A DNA stretch of 64,000 bases, taken from assembly GCA_945861715.1 (NCBI GenBank), contig CAMAVK010000002.1, positions 74,440 to 138,439 on the forward strand. The letters are read 5' to 3'. This DNA is from Candidatus Woesearchaeota archaeon. GTDB lineage: Archaea > Nanobdellota > Nanobdellia > Woesearchaeales > GW2011-AR9. The notes beneath the pieces are model-generated. The model was not told the DNA's origin. It did not search any database and saw only the letters and a list, made by a program, of their open reading frames with translations. Positions within the stretch are counted from its first letter, which is position 1, and each line of letters starts with the position of its first letter. A program made the position numbers and the translations under genes. This document shows, piece after piece, positions 16,126-26,675 of this stretch.

Positions 16126-18309
16126 CTATATTTTTGTAATTATTTGTGAAGCGAATAAGTTGAATAGTATAATAACCGCACCAGCGATGAAACAGTATAG
16201 GAGTGTTCCTGAGATTACATTTTGGCCAAGAGCGTAGCGTTCGCCTGCTTTGTCTGGGCCGTTTTCTATGCCATTAGCTAATATGGTTAAAATAATTGCG
16301 AGTTGTACTACATAAATTCCCACTATTATTTGGAAATGATAGGTTGGGATCCCAATACCAAATATACTTAGTATTCCTGACATCCCACCACTACTTTCTG
16401 CCCCACCAGCAAGGCTGCCTAGCTGTGCATTTAATCTTGTGAGGATGAGTGAGATCATGGAGGTTATTCCTATTACAATTCCTGCAATAGCAGGAGTAAG
16501 GAACTTTACTTGTGATTTCATGGATGAAATTACTTCTTCCATAAGGTCTTTAAGTCGTTCTTCTACACGGTGAATTTCTTTGATGTATCTTGACATAGAT
16601 AGAAGTGCTTGGGCTGCAATATGAGGTCCCTTTTTAGATGATTCAATGAGGACTTTCATGGATGATTCTATAACTGATGATGGGTATGAACTTATTGCAC
16701 CCACTTTGGGGTCAAAGATGGATTCTTCTAGACCTAATCCAAGTTTTGTCATGTTCCGTTCGCACATAGCAAAGAACTCTCCGGATGTGGTTCCTTGCAT
16801 GGTTTTGGCAACTTTAGCAAAGGCGATTTCTGCGGGGAGACCGTCTGCTAGTCGGTTTCCCAGTTGAAATAGGGCTGTTGCGAATTCATCTTCTAATTTT
16901 TTTGTTTGTGTTCTTATTTCATTGATATTTTTGGAACTTAGGGAGTAGTATAAACCAATTGAGAGGCCTAAGCCTGCGATGAATATAACGGAGATTATTC
17001 CTGCTCCAATTCCAAATGGTCCGATGCGAGTTGCCATATCACATACATCTGAGCCGGTTGAGCTTGGAGGGCATACATATTCGAGCAATGAAAATTTTTC
17101 TCCGACGATATCAAAATCTGGAGCAATCGCATGAAGTACGATGGGTGAGAAACCAATTAAAAAAGAAGTAATTAGAATTCCAATTGAGATATAGAGTGGA
17201 TTTACGGTGATGAATATGTTTGACCCCAGAGGAATTCTAACTTTTGATGTGTCATTTCCGCTTAAGTTCATATCTTGAGAGCCATATCCTGCCGGTCGTT
17301 TTGAGAGAATTGTTCTTCCTAGATAGTATACCGATGCGGGGAGCACGATGTTGTATAATAAGGATATGTAAATGGCCATTACGAGCGGACTTGATCCATT
17401 TGACATGAAACTTACTACTAATGGAAGAATGACTAATCCTAATATTGGAAGAATGATGCCTAACATGTTAAGCATGGTCATGGGCGCTTTTAGCTCCCTG
17501 GCATAATGCAACATATTTTCATAGGTGCCATCTAGAATTACATCAAGTGATTTGTCTAACATTTGAAGTCGTCGATCTTCTGAGCCTTCAAAAAGTGAGG
17601 ATTCAATGAGATGAAATGCTTCTACGAAGTCTTTATTTGATTCTTCCCAGTTTTGAAGATACGCGTTTGCTGATTCTCTTATTGTTGGAAATGTTTGTGT
17701 TTCAACGTCCCATAGAATTTTTCGGAAGTCCAGAGATAGGGGTGGTTCGAGATGATCCGCTGCGAATTCAATTGCTCGCTCAAGGTTGGAGGTATGCCTC
17801 ATGTATGTGACGAGGTAGAATACGCTCTGAACCATTTGATTTGATGCTTTCATACGCCACGTATTTGCCATGAACTCGGGAATTTTTTGAATCATGGGAA
17901 TCATGATTAGACCCGCTATAAGACAGAAAAAGACAAGGGGCATCATGGGTGGGAGGCCAAGAAGCATGGGAAATGCAAATGCTAACAGTGAACCTACAGT
18001 CATAACGAGGATTCCAACGAGAATTGCTAATGAAAGAACACCTGCAGGGGTGCATGTTACATGACACGTGTCGAGATATTTTTGTGTTTTTTCAGCTTTT
18101 TTCTGATCTGGTTTAATATTGAGAATTTTTTCGGCAAGATTACACCATTTTTCAAATTTAGTGTATGATGAAGGGTATAGTTCTTCTTTGAATTCGGAGT
18201 ATTCTCGAGATGAAACTTTGGATGGTTGTGTAGTGCTATTTGTACCAAACTCTTTTTGTACTCTGTCTTTGTATTTGCGTAGAAGGTCGTCGTACCCTTT
18301 TTGTTCCAT
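16126..18309 (-). CDS. Double T2SF-domain membrane protein (TadC/ArlJ-like)
   Basis: 727 residues: a cytosolic N-terminus, then two copies of the type II secretion F domain, each with cytosolic helices and membrane segments (hydrophobic stretches near 83-150, 275-345, 365-400, 430-460, 610-650, 670-725). It would be the inner-membrane platform of a type IV pilus or archaellum-like machine, working with the ATPase at 23410. Archaeal platform proteins are often fused like this. An external insert holds cysteines (EYVCPPSSTGSDVCD). The SET gene follows immediately. Confidence 0.8.
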   Translation of the reverse strand: MEQKGYDDLLRKYKDRVQKEFGTNSTTQPSKVSSREYSEFKEELYPSSYTKFEKWCNLAEKILNIKPDQKKAEKTQKYLDTCHVTCTPAGVLSLAILVGILVMTVGSLLAFAFPMLLGLPPMMPLVFFCLIAGLIMIPMIQKIPEFMANTWRMKASNQMVQSVFYLVTYMRHTSNLERAIEFAADHLEPPLSLDFRKILWDVETQTFPTIRESANAYLQNWEESNKDFVEAFHLIESSLFEGSEDRRLQMLDKSLDVILDGTYENMLHYARELKAPMTMLNMLGIILPILGLVILPLVVSFMSNGSSPLVMAIYISLLYNIVLPASVYYLGRTILSKRPAGYGSQDMNLSGNDTSKVRIPLGSNIFITVNPLYISIGILITSFLIGFSPIVLHAIAPDFDIVGEKFSLLEYVCPPSSTGSDVCDMATRIGPFGIGAGIISVIFIAGLGLSIGLYYSLSSKNINEIRTQTKKLEDEFATALFQLGNRLADGLPAEIAFAKVAKTMQGTTSGEFFAMCERNMTKLGLGLEESIFDPKVGAISSYPSSVIESSMKVLIESSKKGPHIAAQALLSMSRYIKEIHRVEERLKDLMEEVISSMKSQVKFLTPAIAGIVIGITSMISLILTRLNAQLGSLAGGAESSGGMSGILSIFGIGIPTYHFQIIVGIYVVQLAIILTILANGIENGPDKAGERYALGQNVISGTLLYCFIAGAVIILFNLFASQIITKI

Positions 18310-18486
18310 CTATTCCTCTTTTTGATTCGGTTGGAAGTGTATTTTATGAGTTTAAAAAGGTAACTAGTGAGCTGGTGTGGGTTTGTGAGTTCACAAATAG
18401 TAATATGGTGTTGATTTTAATTAGATACTATTCTTGAGTAGTATTTTACAGATAATTTATAAATATCTTCCATTTTATGTATATTT

Positions 18487-19275
18487 ATGATAAGCCTCAT
18501 TAGACAATTATATTTTTCTGTCATTAAACCAAGAAGTTTGTATCTTTCGGATATTGATTCCCCCAGTCGTTTTGACAAACGTAGAGTTGTTGATGCTGAA
18601 AATGGAAAACATAAGGGTGTATCCTATAGGCTTGAAACTGTTGTTTGTGAAAGAGAGACTTCCCTATATATACCTAACCTGAACAGGCCATCTGTTGAAG
18701 ATATTGTTAAGAAGCAAGGTGTTGATGTTAATGCTGCAATGTCAGCAATACGGCCAAGACAAGAGGATGTTATGGGACAGTGGTTGGACCGTATATCTAA
18801 TGGGGGGGTTATAAATCATATTTTTACACGACCTTCTTATGGAAAATTTCAAAATACCTATTTGATTCTTACTGGATTATCTCAAGATGATTTAGAACAA
18901 GTTCGTCTTAACGAAGTTCTTACATCAAAAAATAGTTCGGTGTTGGATGGGTTAAATTATCCAAAATATACTGGAACTCCACTTGAAGTTTTTCTGTTTG
19001 GTTTGTCTGAAGCACGATTTCGAAAAACAGCTGGTGATACTGGTGCAGATAATTTGTATGGGAGTTCTTATCGTGTAGTTGATAGAAGAGCAGTTCCTGT
19101 TCTTACTGTTCGTGATATTGAGCATGGACATGAAGCTGCTCAAAATTGTATTGATTTTGCTTTGGAAGATGGTCGGGCAATTCTTCAAGATGAAATATGC
19201 TTGTTGAGACACGCTACGTTCTTGCGTAAAAGACTTAAGTTTGAATCATTGGATAGGAGTATTCCTCCACAATAG
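18487..19275 (+). CDS. Hypothetical protein
   Basis: 262 residues, soluble after a mildly hydrophobic start. No recognised motif. Contains two longer helical parts (DVNAAMSAIRPRQEDVMGQW; IEHGHEAAQNCIDFALEDGR). A TTTATAAATA box lies about 30 bp upstream, so transcription is likely from its own leaderless or near-leaderless promoter. Confidence 0.6.
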   Translation: MISLIRQLYFSVIKPRSLYLSDIDSPSRFDKRRVVDAENGKHKGVSYRLETVVCERETSLYIPNLNRPSVEDIVKKQGVDVNAAMSAIRPRQEDVMGQWLDRISNGGVINHIFTRPSYGKFQNTYLILTGLSQDDLEQVRLNEVLTSKNSSVLDGLNYPKYTGTPLEVFLFGLSEARFRKTAGDTGADNLYGSSYRVVDRRAVPVLTVRDIEHGHEAAQNCIDFALEDGRAILQDEICLLRHATFLRKRLKFESLDRSIPPQ

Positions 19276-19384
19276 CTAAAGTGAACTCCTAAACGGTTGG
19301 CGTGGTGATGTTGTTCAAAAATAATATTTAAACATTTATTTGGTTTCAGGTATGTTTTTATAGGCTGGTTTTCTCTTGAGTGGT

Positions 19385-20563
19385 ATGAAGCAGGTCAAGC
19401 GGGTTAATCAAGTTTATTTGGATTATGCTGCGGGTACTCCTATGCGTGAAGGGGTGCTTAAGGCGATGGCTCCTTATTTTTCAGATTGTTTTGGTAATAC
19501 AGGAAGTATTCATCAGATGGGTGATGATGCGCGAGTTGTGTTGGATAATGCACGTGAACAGGTGCGAGTTTCACTTGGAGCGGCTTGCTGTGATAAGATT
19601 ATTTTTACTGGGTCTGGTACCGAAAGTATAAATATCGCTTTGAGAGGTGTTGTACTAGATGCTTTTTTTAAGAACGGAATGAAGAAGGTTCATGTAATTT
19701 CTTCAATTATTGAACATAAAGCGGTTCTTGAGACACTTGCTGATTTGAAGGCAATGGGTTATTTGGATGTCACACTTGTTGGAGTTGATTCTTGTGGAAT
19801 GGTTAAGGTTCCTGAGGTTTTAGGTTTGATTCAAAAAAATACTGTTCTTGTTTCTCTTCATTATGTTCATAATGAGTTAGGAGTTGTTCAACGTGTTGGT
19901 TTGTTGGGTAAGGAGTTGAAGCGGCGTGGTGTATTGTTTCATGTGGATGCATGTCAAGCTTTTTGTTATTTTAGCTGTTCTGTGATTGATTTGTATTGTG
20001 ATTTGCTTACTCTCAATAGTTCTAAGGTGGGCGGACCAAAGGGTGTTGGGTTGCTGTATGCGCGAGAAGGGGTGGGTTTGAGATCTGTTATTACCGGGGG
20101 TTCTCAGGAATTTGGTCTTCGAGCTGGTACAGAGAATGTAGCGGGGATTGTTGGGTTTGTTCAGGCGTTACAGATTTCGAGTAGAAATCGAGTGAATGAG
20201 AACATAAGACTTAGGGGGTTGCAGAAGTATTTTTGGAAAGAAATTTCATCTCGGGTTTCTGATGTGAAGTGTAACTCTAATTTGAAAACGGGGTCTCCTC
20301 ATATTTTGTCTATTTCTATTCGGGGCGTTGAGGGGGAGCATGTTGTTCGTTATTTGAGTGAGAAAGGATTTTATGTATCCACAGGCAGTGCGTGTACTTC
20401 TTCTGAAGTTAAAGTCAGCTCGTCCGTTTTGGCATTAGGTGTTGACCCTTTGTATGCAGCTGGGACGGTTCGTTTTAGTTTAGGGTGGGGGACTCGGAAA
20501 TCTGATATTCGCTCTACGGTGAAAGCGTTGTGTTTTGTTATTAGTGCCTTAAAGAAAATTTAG
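19385..20563 (+). CDS. Cysteine desulfurase (IscS/NifS family)
   Basis: 392 residues. PLP-dependent enzyme that removes sulfur from cysteine for Fe-S clusters and tRNA thiolation. Motifs: YLDYAAGTPM at the start, GSGTESIN, SIIEHKAV (His stacking on PLP), VDACQAF, the PLP-lysine region LNSSKVGGPKGVG, and the persulfide-carrying loop TGSACTSS. The ATG at 19385 is preferred to a TTG nine bases earlier, and a TTTTTATAGG box lies about 25-30 bp upstream. No IscU or SufBC gene is nearby. Confidence 0.92.
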   Translation: MKQVKRVNQVYLDYAAGTPMREGVLKAMAPYFSDCFGNTGSIHQMGDDARVVLDNAREQVRVSLGAACCDKIIFTGSGTESINIALRGVVLDAFFKNGMKKVHVISSIIEHKAVLETLADLKAMGYLDVTLVGVDSCGMVKVPEVLGLIQKNTVLVSLHYVHNELGVVQRVGLLGKELKRRGVLFHVDACQAFCYFSCSVIDLYCDLLTLNSSKVGGPKGVGLLYAREGVGLRSVITGGSQEFGLRAGTENVAGIVGFVQALQISSRNRVNENIRLRGLQKYFWKEISSRVSDVKCNSNLKTGSPHILSISIRGVEGEHVVRYLSEKGFYVSTGSACTSSEVKVSSSVLALGVDPLYAAGTVRFSLGWGTRKSDIRSTVKALCFVISALKKI

Positions 20564-20658
20564 TTATGTTAAAAAATATTGATTAATGTTCTTGTTGCAG
20601 ATACCATTGGGAAAAATTGATCAGTGTTGTTTTTTGTTTTGTTGTTGATGCATTTAAT

Positions 20659-22071
20659 CTATTTAGGTTTGCTGTTATTTGAGTGTATTTCACTTATATC
20701 CCCTAGGTTTACTATTTCTAATTCTTCTTGTACTTTATCTTTTACGGTTTTGTAGCTTTGTTTTGATAATTTGTGAATCTTTTGTGTTTGCTCTTTTATA
20801 TGAGCTTGTACATCATTTAGGACAGCTTCTTTTGATTTATTTTTGTAGGAGCGATATCTGGCTGCTATTTCAGCACGTGTTATTTCTTTTTTTACTTGTT
20901 CAACTTGGTTTAAAATGTTTTTTGTTTCTATATGAAGTACGCGTTTTACTATTGATATCCAAATTGGGCTAAAGAGGAGTGTAAATGCAATTACAGACAC
21001 AATTAAATTATATTCTTCTGGGAGTAATATTGCACTGCTTACTCCCACTGCTCCAAGTAAGAAACTAAATTCTCCTATCTGGGATAGTAGGGATCCTGCG
21101 TAGATACTTTCTTTCCAAGACGTTTTTAGAAAACGAAGGATACACGCGTTTAAGGTGGTATTTATTATGAATACTGCTAGTACTAATCCCATTATTAGAA
21201 TGTAATTTTGTTGTACAAATTCTAAATTTATAATCGCACCAATATATACAAAGAATAATGCTGTAAACACTACTTTAAATGAGTGGAGGGTATCATGAGC
21301 CCACTGGGTTCCTTTAAATGATCCAATGATTATACCTGCAAAGAATGCACCCAACGCGGCGGATAGACCTATTTTCGAACTAATACTTGCTAAACCAAAG
21401 CATGCGACGAGTGATACAAATATTTGTAGTTCGTGATTGAGAAGCAATTTTTTTGGAAAAGGAATTTTTATTTTGTGCGTAAGGACGAGGTAGATGAATA
21501 TTGTTAAAAGAATGGACCCAATTATTGTTGTTATTATACTTGGCGAATTGGATACGTTGTTTACCCCTACAAATTTTACTGCAATCATCATAGGTATTAC
21601 TAGTAAGTCTTGAACTATCAAGATTGCAATCACATTTTGCCCGATTTTGCTTTTTAATTCACCTAAATCTTCTAAAATTTTAATGATTACTGCTGTACTA
21701 CTTAATGTAATGATGAATCCTATCAACATGCTTTTTTCCCAACTCCATCCTAAAAAAGTTCCCAGCGTGTGGACAGTTATGGTGCTTAATATGATTTGAA
21801 ATATTGGTCCTAAAATTGCAATTCTCCATCCCGCAATTATGGTTGGGAGACTTATTTCCATTCCTATGAAAAACATGAGTAGAATAATCCCAATTTCTCC
21901 TAGTATGTGTAGCTGACTTGTATCTTGAATTAAACTTGTTGCGGTAAGAATAATTCCTGTTAAAATAAATCCAATTACATAGGGTTGTTTCAATATACGC
22001 ATTACGATACTGAGTATAAGAATGAGTAGAGGGATGATTACGAATAGTGGGACGATTTGTTCGATACTCAT
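20659..22071 (-). CDS. CPA2-family cation/proton antiporter (KefB/NapA-like)
   Basis: 470 residues with about 12 membrane segments over the first 400, including FITLSSTAVIIKILEDLGEL and NVIAILIVQDLLVIPMM, typical of CPA2 antiporters (the VQDL region carries the ion-binding Asp). The last 75 residues are a charged, helical cytosolic tail, shorter than the RCK domains of Kef systems. The ATG at 22071 is chosen over a TTG because GAGGAAT lies just upstream. Expected to exchange Na+ or K+ for protons. Confidence 0.88.
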   Translation of the reverse strand: MSIEQIVPLFVIIPLLILILSIVMRILKQPYVIGFILTGIILTATSLIQDTSQLHILGEIGIILLMFFIGMEISLPTIIAGWRIAILGPIFQIILSTITVHTLGTFLGWSWEKSMLIGFIITLSSTAVIIKILEDLGELKSKIGQNVIAILIVQDLLVIPMMIAVKFVGVNNVSNSPSIITTIIGSILLTIFIYLVLTHKIKIPFPKKLLLNHELQIFVSLVACFGLASISSKIGLSAALGAFFAGIIIGSFKGTQWAHDTLHSFKVVFTALFFVYIGAIINLEFVQQNYILIMGLVLAVFIINTTLNACILRFLKTSWKESIYAGSLLSQIGEFSFLLGAVGVSSAILLPEEYNLIVSVIAFTLLFSPIWISIVKRVLHIETKNILNQVEQVKKEITRAEIAARYRSYKNKSKEAVLNDVQAHIKEQTQKIHKLSKQSYKTVKDKVQEELEIVNLGDISEIHSNNSKPK

Positions 22072-22221
22072 TTTATTCCTCTTCAACTCAAATTGAGCAT
22101 TTTAACTTAGTTTACTTTTCTGTCTGTTGTAGCTTTACTATGTGTTGTTGTATATTCTGCTTGTGAATTTTCCAGTTCATGCTTGACGGTTGATGTATAG
22201 TATGATCTGTATTGTAATCTC

Positions 22222-23259
22222 TTATTTGCTGTGGAGAGCGTTTTTTATTTCTTGCAATATGAAATTTAATGCATCATTTGCGTTTTCTTTTAGTACTGAG
22301 CAACCGCCAACATCTTTATGTCCACCACCGGATCCGTTGCCATATGTTTTTCCGGTTGTTTTACAGAGTTGTCCGATATCAATTGGTTGCTCTTTGAAGT
22401 AGAATACATTTTTTCCAATACCAATTCTTGAGGTTCCATCTTCATGGTCTCGCAAGTTGATGGAATATTTGGCATCTTTGAATTTGTAATACACATAGAA
22501 ACGGTCTACCACACCGCGTCGGATTGTTAATTTGCGGTCATCTTGGATTACACATGCTGCTTCTTTATTTTCTTCAAAAATGGTGTCCATGAGTGCACGC
22601 CATTCAGCCATATTTTGGAAATGGGCTATGGATAAAAATTTTATATATGGGTTATTATAATAGGAACTTAGAGTTGGTATTGGTCCTTGTGGCTCAGTTA
22701 GGAGATGTGTGAATAGGATATTATTGAGAACGGCATCTTTTGTTTGAAAGGTAGTGCTCAAGAATATTGTTTGTTGAAGAAGATTAGGATTGATAAAGTT
22801 GGGAGTGACAAAACATTCTTCGTACTCTTTAGGTGTATATGATGCTGTATCTGTTTTGTCCAGTATTTCTTTTAGTAGAAATACTTCTTTTGGTAGGCTA
22901 TAGTTTTGTTCTGTAAGATAGTCTATTAGTAAGCCAGTACAGCTTGCGTTGTCACGCCACATTTCGTGTTTTGCGATTTGTTGTGGTGTTATACTTGATG
23001 ATGTTGAGTTGTCTTTTCGTGGTTTACTGGTTGGGTGATGATCTGCCCAGAAGAAAACGGGTCTTTTTGGTCTTGGGAGATCAAGAACAAAGTCTGTTTC
23101 TTGTAATTCAAACTGGTCTAATTCAATTTCGGTTGGATTTACTGGTACAATTACTATATTTGTGGTGTCAATTTTGAGAAATGGTAGTAGATATTGTTTT
23201 GCGATGAATGCACTATGGAATCCGTCGAGGCAATGTTGATGCGTTATTATTCTTGTCAT
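22222..23259 (-). CDS. DHH-family phosphoesterase
   Basis: 345 residues. N-terminal DHH domain with THQHCLDGFHSA in the motif I position (the usual DxDG is replaced by HCLDG), VLDLPRP for motif II, and WADHHPT for motif III. C-terminal DHHA1 domain ends with the RNA-binding-type GNGSGGGHKDVGG. Members cleave short oligonucleotides, cyclic dinucleotides or polyphosphate with Mn2+. Which substrate applies is not visible. A TATA-like TTTTTATAACC lies about 25-30 bp upstream. Confidence 0.85.
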   Translation of the reverse strand: MTRIITHQHCLDGFHSAFIAKQYLLPFLKIDTTNIVIVPVNPTEIELDQFELQETDFVLDLPRPKRPVFFWADHHPTSKPRKDNSTSSSITPQQIAKHEMWRDNASCTGLLIDYLTEQNYSLPKEVFLLKEILDKTDTASYTPKEYEECFVTPNFINPNLLQQTIFLSTTFQTKDAVLNNILFTHLLTEPQGPIPTLSSYYNNPYIKFLSIAHFQNMAEWRALMDTIFEENKEAACVIQDDRKLTIRRGVVDRFYVYYKFKDAKYSINLRDHEDGTSRIGIGKNVFYFKEQPIDIGQLCKTTGKTYGNGSGGGHKDVGGCSVLKENANDALNFILQEIKNALHSK

Positions 23260-23409
23260 GATGATATTTAATTAAGGGGGTTATAAAAAGGTATTTGTTT
23301 GTTTACAGTTTAAATTTTTTCAATAGAAATGGCATTGTTTTTAGTTTGTTTAAGTTTTATTTTATTGATAGTTTTGGTTTTTGCCTTGTATGATTTTCAG
23401 ATATATGGG

Positions 23410-25758
23410 TTATTGTCTGAAGTCGATGGTATTCTTTTTTGCTTCTTTTTTGAGGAATTCTTTGTATTCAAAAAATATTTTTGCGCGGTCAAATTTTCCT
23501 GTTTGGGATTTTGATTTGTCTTGAATAAGATGGAACTTATCATTGGCCATGATTACAAATTCTGCTTCGAGAAGTCTTGGGTTTTTGGTTTGCAGAAATA
23601 TATCTACTATTGCTTGTTTGCAGTCTGCACGGAGAAGAATGTTCTCCCATACTGAGTTCCAATCTCCTGAAAACTCTTTGATTTTTCCGGCAATACGTTT
23701 TAGCATGTCGGAGTTTCCGTTTATTAGGTCGTCTGTTACTTCGAGTTGGTCTGTTTTAGGATTATATACCATTAAATCTACGAAAGCACCTTCTTTTAGT
23801 GGGTCGTCTTCCCATTCTTTGCGGACTTCAGTAATTCTGAGGATGCGTTTGTATTTTTTGAGTCCTGAGATGACGGGGTTTGCAATGACAATGATATCAA
23901 TTGCTTTAAATGAGGTTTTTGGTACGCCAATATCGTTTACGACTCGGTCGTATACACCGTAGGGTGAGTCAGCGTGAATGGTTCCTGCTACAACGTTAGC
24001 TGCTGCTCCTACACGCATGGCTTCAAAGAGGGCGATTGCTTCTTTACTTCTAACTTCACCAACGAAGATACATGAATCGCCGAGACGGAGGGTAGATCTG
24101 ATTCCGATGCTCGGGTCTACTTCTGAGCCTGGGCTTGAGAGTGCTGAGGCAACTTTGAGAGATTCCATGTTGTACCCTAATTTTCGTAGCGATTCTTGAG
24201 GTAGTTCAAAGGTATCTTCAATGGTGATGATTCTGATTTGTCTCATTATTTCTACTAGTACGGAACCGAGTAGAGAGCTTTTTCCACTAGATCTTGTTCC
24301 TGCAATTAAAATGGATACGTTTCCATCAATTAGGAAGGACAGAAGCCCTGCTGAGAGTGCATTCATCATGGCTACTTTTGGTTGAAGATACAGGGGAAAT
24401 GTCCAAGGAAAGTCACGATGTCGTCTAAATGAGAAAGCAAGACCACTTGGTGAAAGTGGAGCGGTTATTGCGGATACTCTTGATGAGAAGCCTGTTACTT
24501 TTAATTCTGTGTCGAGAATTGGGTTGGCTTCATCTAGCGGTCTGCCAGAGAGGAGGCGTAGTTTTGTTGCCCAACTGTCTACTTCTACTCTTGTTGGGAA
24601 AATATTTGTGTAGCAATCCCCGTAGTCTTGGTGGACGATGAAGATTGGAATTTCTCCGTTAGGTGAGTTTATGTTTACATCTTGTACTTTGTTGTCTGAA
24701 AGTAGAAGTTCAATTAATCCAAAACCGACGGTGTATCTTAAGAGTGCTTGAGCGAGTTGGTCTATTTCATCTGCGCTGAGACTGAGGTTTTTTTGTGTAG
24801 CGAGATCGGTTAGGAGGTCTCGGCCGATGTTGAAAAATACTTCTCTCATACGTTCTGGGTCTACAAATTCTTCTCGACTGGGTTTGTGTTCAGACATAAT
24901 TCTTTTTGCGTCGTCGAGAAGCTCGTATATTTCTTCATTGTAGGTAAACTCAGGGGGGGTGAGATGATACATTTTTTTAACAGAATTATCAAACGAGAAT
25001 ACATTTACTTGGCAGATATCTTGACCTGATTGAAATTGGTATGATTCTTCTAAATTTCCGTCGGGGTAATCGGTGATTAATTTGGTGTACATAAAATCCG
25101 GTCTGGTGGTGGGATGAAATATTTGCCCATATATTTCTCGTTTTCCGGGGCTGAATTCGTGTAGTAGGGGTAACGCGAGTTGAATAATTGAGAGTTGCTC
25201 TATTAAGGTTAGGGTGTTTGCTAGTACTTCAGTGAATTTTGTTTGAGAGGTGTGTTGCTCTTGATTTGTTGTTAAGTTTAATTTTCCTTTTTCACGTCTT
25301 TCTAAACGTTTTAGTTCAACATACGCCCAGAGGGGATCGTCTTTGAGTCTTGTGCTAATAATTTTTTGAAATTCTGCGTAGGCGCTTCGAATGAATCGTT
25401 CATGTGTTGGATCTGTCACAAGTTGTTGATAACTAAATCGGTCGTCGCGGTTTAGGCGTTTATGAAGCATGGCTATTTGAATAAGCATTTGTGTTTGAGA
25501 AAAGTCGTATTCATATTCTCGCAATTGATTAAGAGTTATTAGGGTGATGCCGGAATTTTGGATGAGAATATCCAGTATTTTACTCATAGTTAGGCTAGAA
25601 TATTCTATAGACGGTGGATAATTGCATTTATCCATGTGAACGCGGAGAATTTTATTATCTCCTTCGTGATACGTTTCGTACTCGAAGCAATTTTTTGTGT
25701 AATCTACCATCTCTTTATTTTTGTGTTTTTTGCGTTTTATTTTTGATTCGACGAACAT
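23410..25758 (-). CDS. Type II/IV secretion (Tad/VirB11-like) ATPase
   Basis: 782 residues. The C-terminal half is the secretion ATPase: Walker A GTRSSGKSS near residue 487, IITIEDTFELP (Asp box), SCIFVGEVRSKEA (Walker B), and GTIHADSPYGVYDRV (His box). A long N-terminal region of about 300 residues is unique. It should power assembly of a pilus or archaellum-like filament with the T2SF platform at 16126. Start ATG at 25758; an internal Met 16 residues later is possible. Upstream on the same strand lie LemA, zinc-ribbon and TPM genes. Confidence 0.9.
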   Translation of the reverse strand: MFVESKIKRKKHKNKEMVDYTKNCFEYETYHEGDNKILRVHMDKCNYPPSIEYSSLTMSKILDILIQNSGITLITLNQLREYEYDFSQTQMLIQIAMLHKRLNRDDRFSYQQLVTDPTHERFIRSAYAEFQKIISTRLKDDPLWAYVELKRLERREKGKLNLTTNQEQHTSQTKFTEVLANTLTLIEQLSIIQLALPLLHEFSPGKREIYGQIFHPTTRPDFMYTKLITDYPDGNLEESYQFQSGQDICQVNVFSFDNSVKKMYHLTPPEFTYNEEIYELLDDAKRIMSEHKPSREEFVDPERMREVFFNIGRDLLTDLATQKNLSLSADEIDQLAQALLRYTVGFGLIELLLSDNKVQDVNINSPNGEIPIFIVHQDYGDCYTNIFPTRVEVDSWATKLRLLSGRPLDEANPILDTELKVTGFSSRVSAITAPLSPSGLAFSFRRHRDFPWTFPLYLQPKVAMMNALSAGLLSFLIDGNVSILIAGTRSSGKSSLLGSVLVEIMRQIRIITIEDTFELPQESLRKLGYNMESLKVASALSSPGSEVDPSIGIRSTLRLGDSCIFVGEVRSKEAIALFEAMRVGAAANVVAGTIHADSPYGVYDRVVNDIGVPKTSFKAIDIIVIANPVISGLKKYKRILRITEVRKEWEDDPLKEGAFVDLMVYNPKTDQLEVTDDLINGNSDMLKRIAGKIKEFSGDWNSVWENILLRADCKQAIVDIFLQTKNPRLLEAEFVIMANDKFHLIQDKSKSQTGKFDRAKIFFEYKEFLKKEAKKNTIDFRQ

Positions 25759-25797
25759 GAATCATTCACTACTTGCTGTAGTTGGAATTTTTACTTT

Positions 25798-26370
25798 TTA
25801 TTGCATTATTTCTGCTATTTGTGGTACATTTTGAGCAGTGGGTGACGCGCTGAAACTAACTTTCTCTACGAGGCCCATCTGCGAGGCTATGAGTGATGAG
25901 GGAATGGTTCTTACCTTTATGTTGTATTCTTTTATAGCAGTGTTGTAGATGTCTCGTTCAGTTTTAATTCTGTTTTCAGTTCCTGCGAGTTCGTCTTGAA
26001 GAGAGAGAAAATTTTCAGATGCTTTTAATTCAGGATAGTTTTCAGCGACTACTAGTAGACGTGAGATTGCGTTGTCTAGGCTAGAGCCTGCATTATCTAT
26101 TTCTTGGGGTGTTTTAGCTGAACCAATGGATGCGCGGGCTTGTGTCACTTTGATTAAAATGTCGGATTCGTAATTTGCATATTTTTGTACGGTAGTTGCG
26201 AGATTGGGAATTAGATCTGCACGCCTTTGATAAGCGGTTTGGACATTTGCCCATTTTTCATTGACATTTTCATCGGATTTTATGAGGCCGTTGTAGGTGG
26301 CGGTGTACCAAATAAAGAGGATAAGTAAGATGGCTACTATTGCAATTGTTATTTTGGTTATTGTTTTCAT
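25798..26370 (-). CDS. lemA: LemA-family membrane protein
   Basis: 190 residues. One N-terminal membrane helix (about 8-24) then a helical bundle with the family signatures YNGLIKSDENVNEKWANVQTAYQRRADLIPNL (seen in parts), KVTQARASIG, and a LVVAENYPELKASENFLSLQDEL region. The family is of unknown role and is commonly found next to TPM-domain proteins, as here. It probably shares a transcript with the genes upstream. Confidence 0.92.
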   Translation of the reverse strand: MKTITKITIAIVAILLILFIWYTATYNGLIKSDENVNEKWANVQTAYQRRADLIPNLATTVQKYANYESDILIKVTQARASIGSAKTPQEIDNAGSSLDNAISRLLVVAENYPELKASENFLSLQDELAGTENRIKTERDIYNTAIKEYNIKVRTIPSSLIASQMGLVEKVSFSASPTAQNVPQIAEIMQ

Positions 26371-26426
26371 TTTTTATGTCTCTGTTATTGCTACTTGTTA
26401 TTAATATGATTTTTGTCTTGTTGGTA

Positions 26427-26612
26427 TTATTTACTGTTTGGTTGCTTGTTAGGTGCTCTTTGGTTGTTATTTATTTCTAGTAATCTTGGTATTTCACCGT
26501 GGTCCAACCACATGCCACCGCAACTGGGACATACATCTATGGTGATTTCTTCTCTTTTTATTTGTTTCATTTCTATTTGGCATCGTGGGCATTTTAATGT
26601 TGTGTCTTTCAT
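26427..26612 (-). CDS. Small TFIIB-type zinc-ribbon protein
   Basis: 61 residues. KCPRCQIEM and VCPSCGGMWLDHGEI form a zinc ribbon of the zf-TFIIB type found in many short bacterial and archaeal proteins; the GGMWLDxGE ending is diagnostic. Tail is Asn/Gln-rich. Lies between LemA and TPM genes. Confidence 0.85.
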   Translation of the reverse strand: MKDTTLKCPRCQIEMKQIKREEITIDVCPSCGGMWLDHGEIPRLLEINNNQRAPNKQPNSK

Positions 26613-26675
26613 GGTTTTTTCCTTTCGTTTTTTGATGTGTTATTTTTGGTTACATTTGTGGAGGTTTTGTTTATA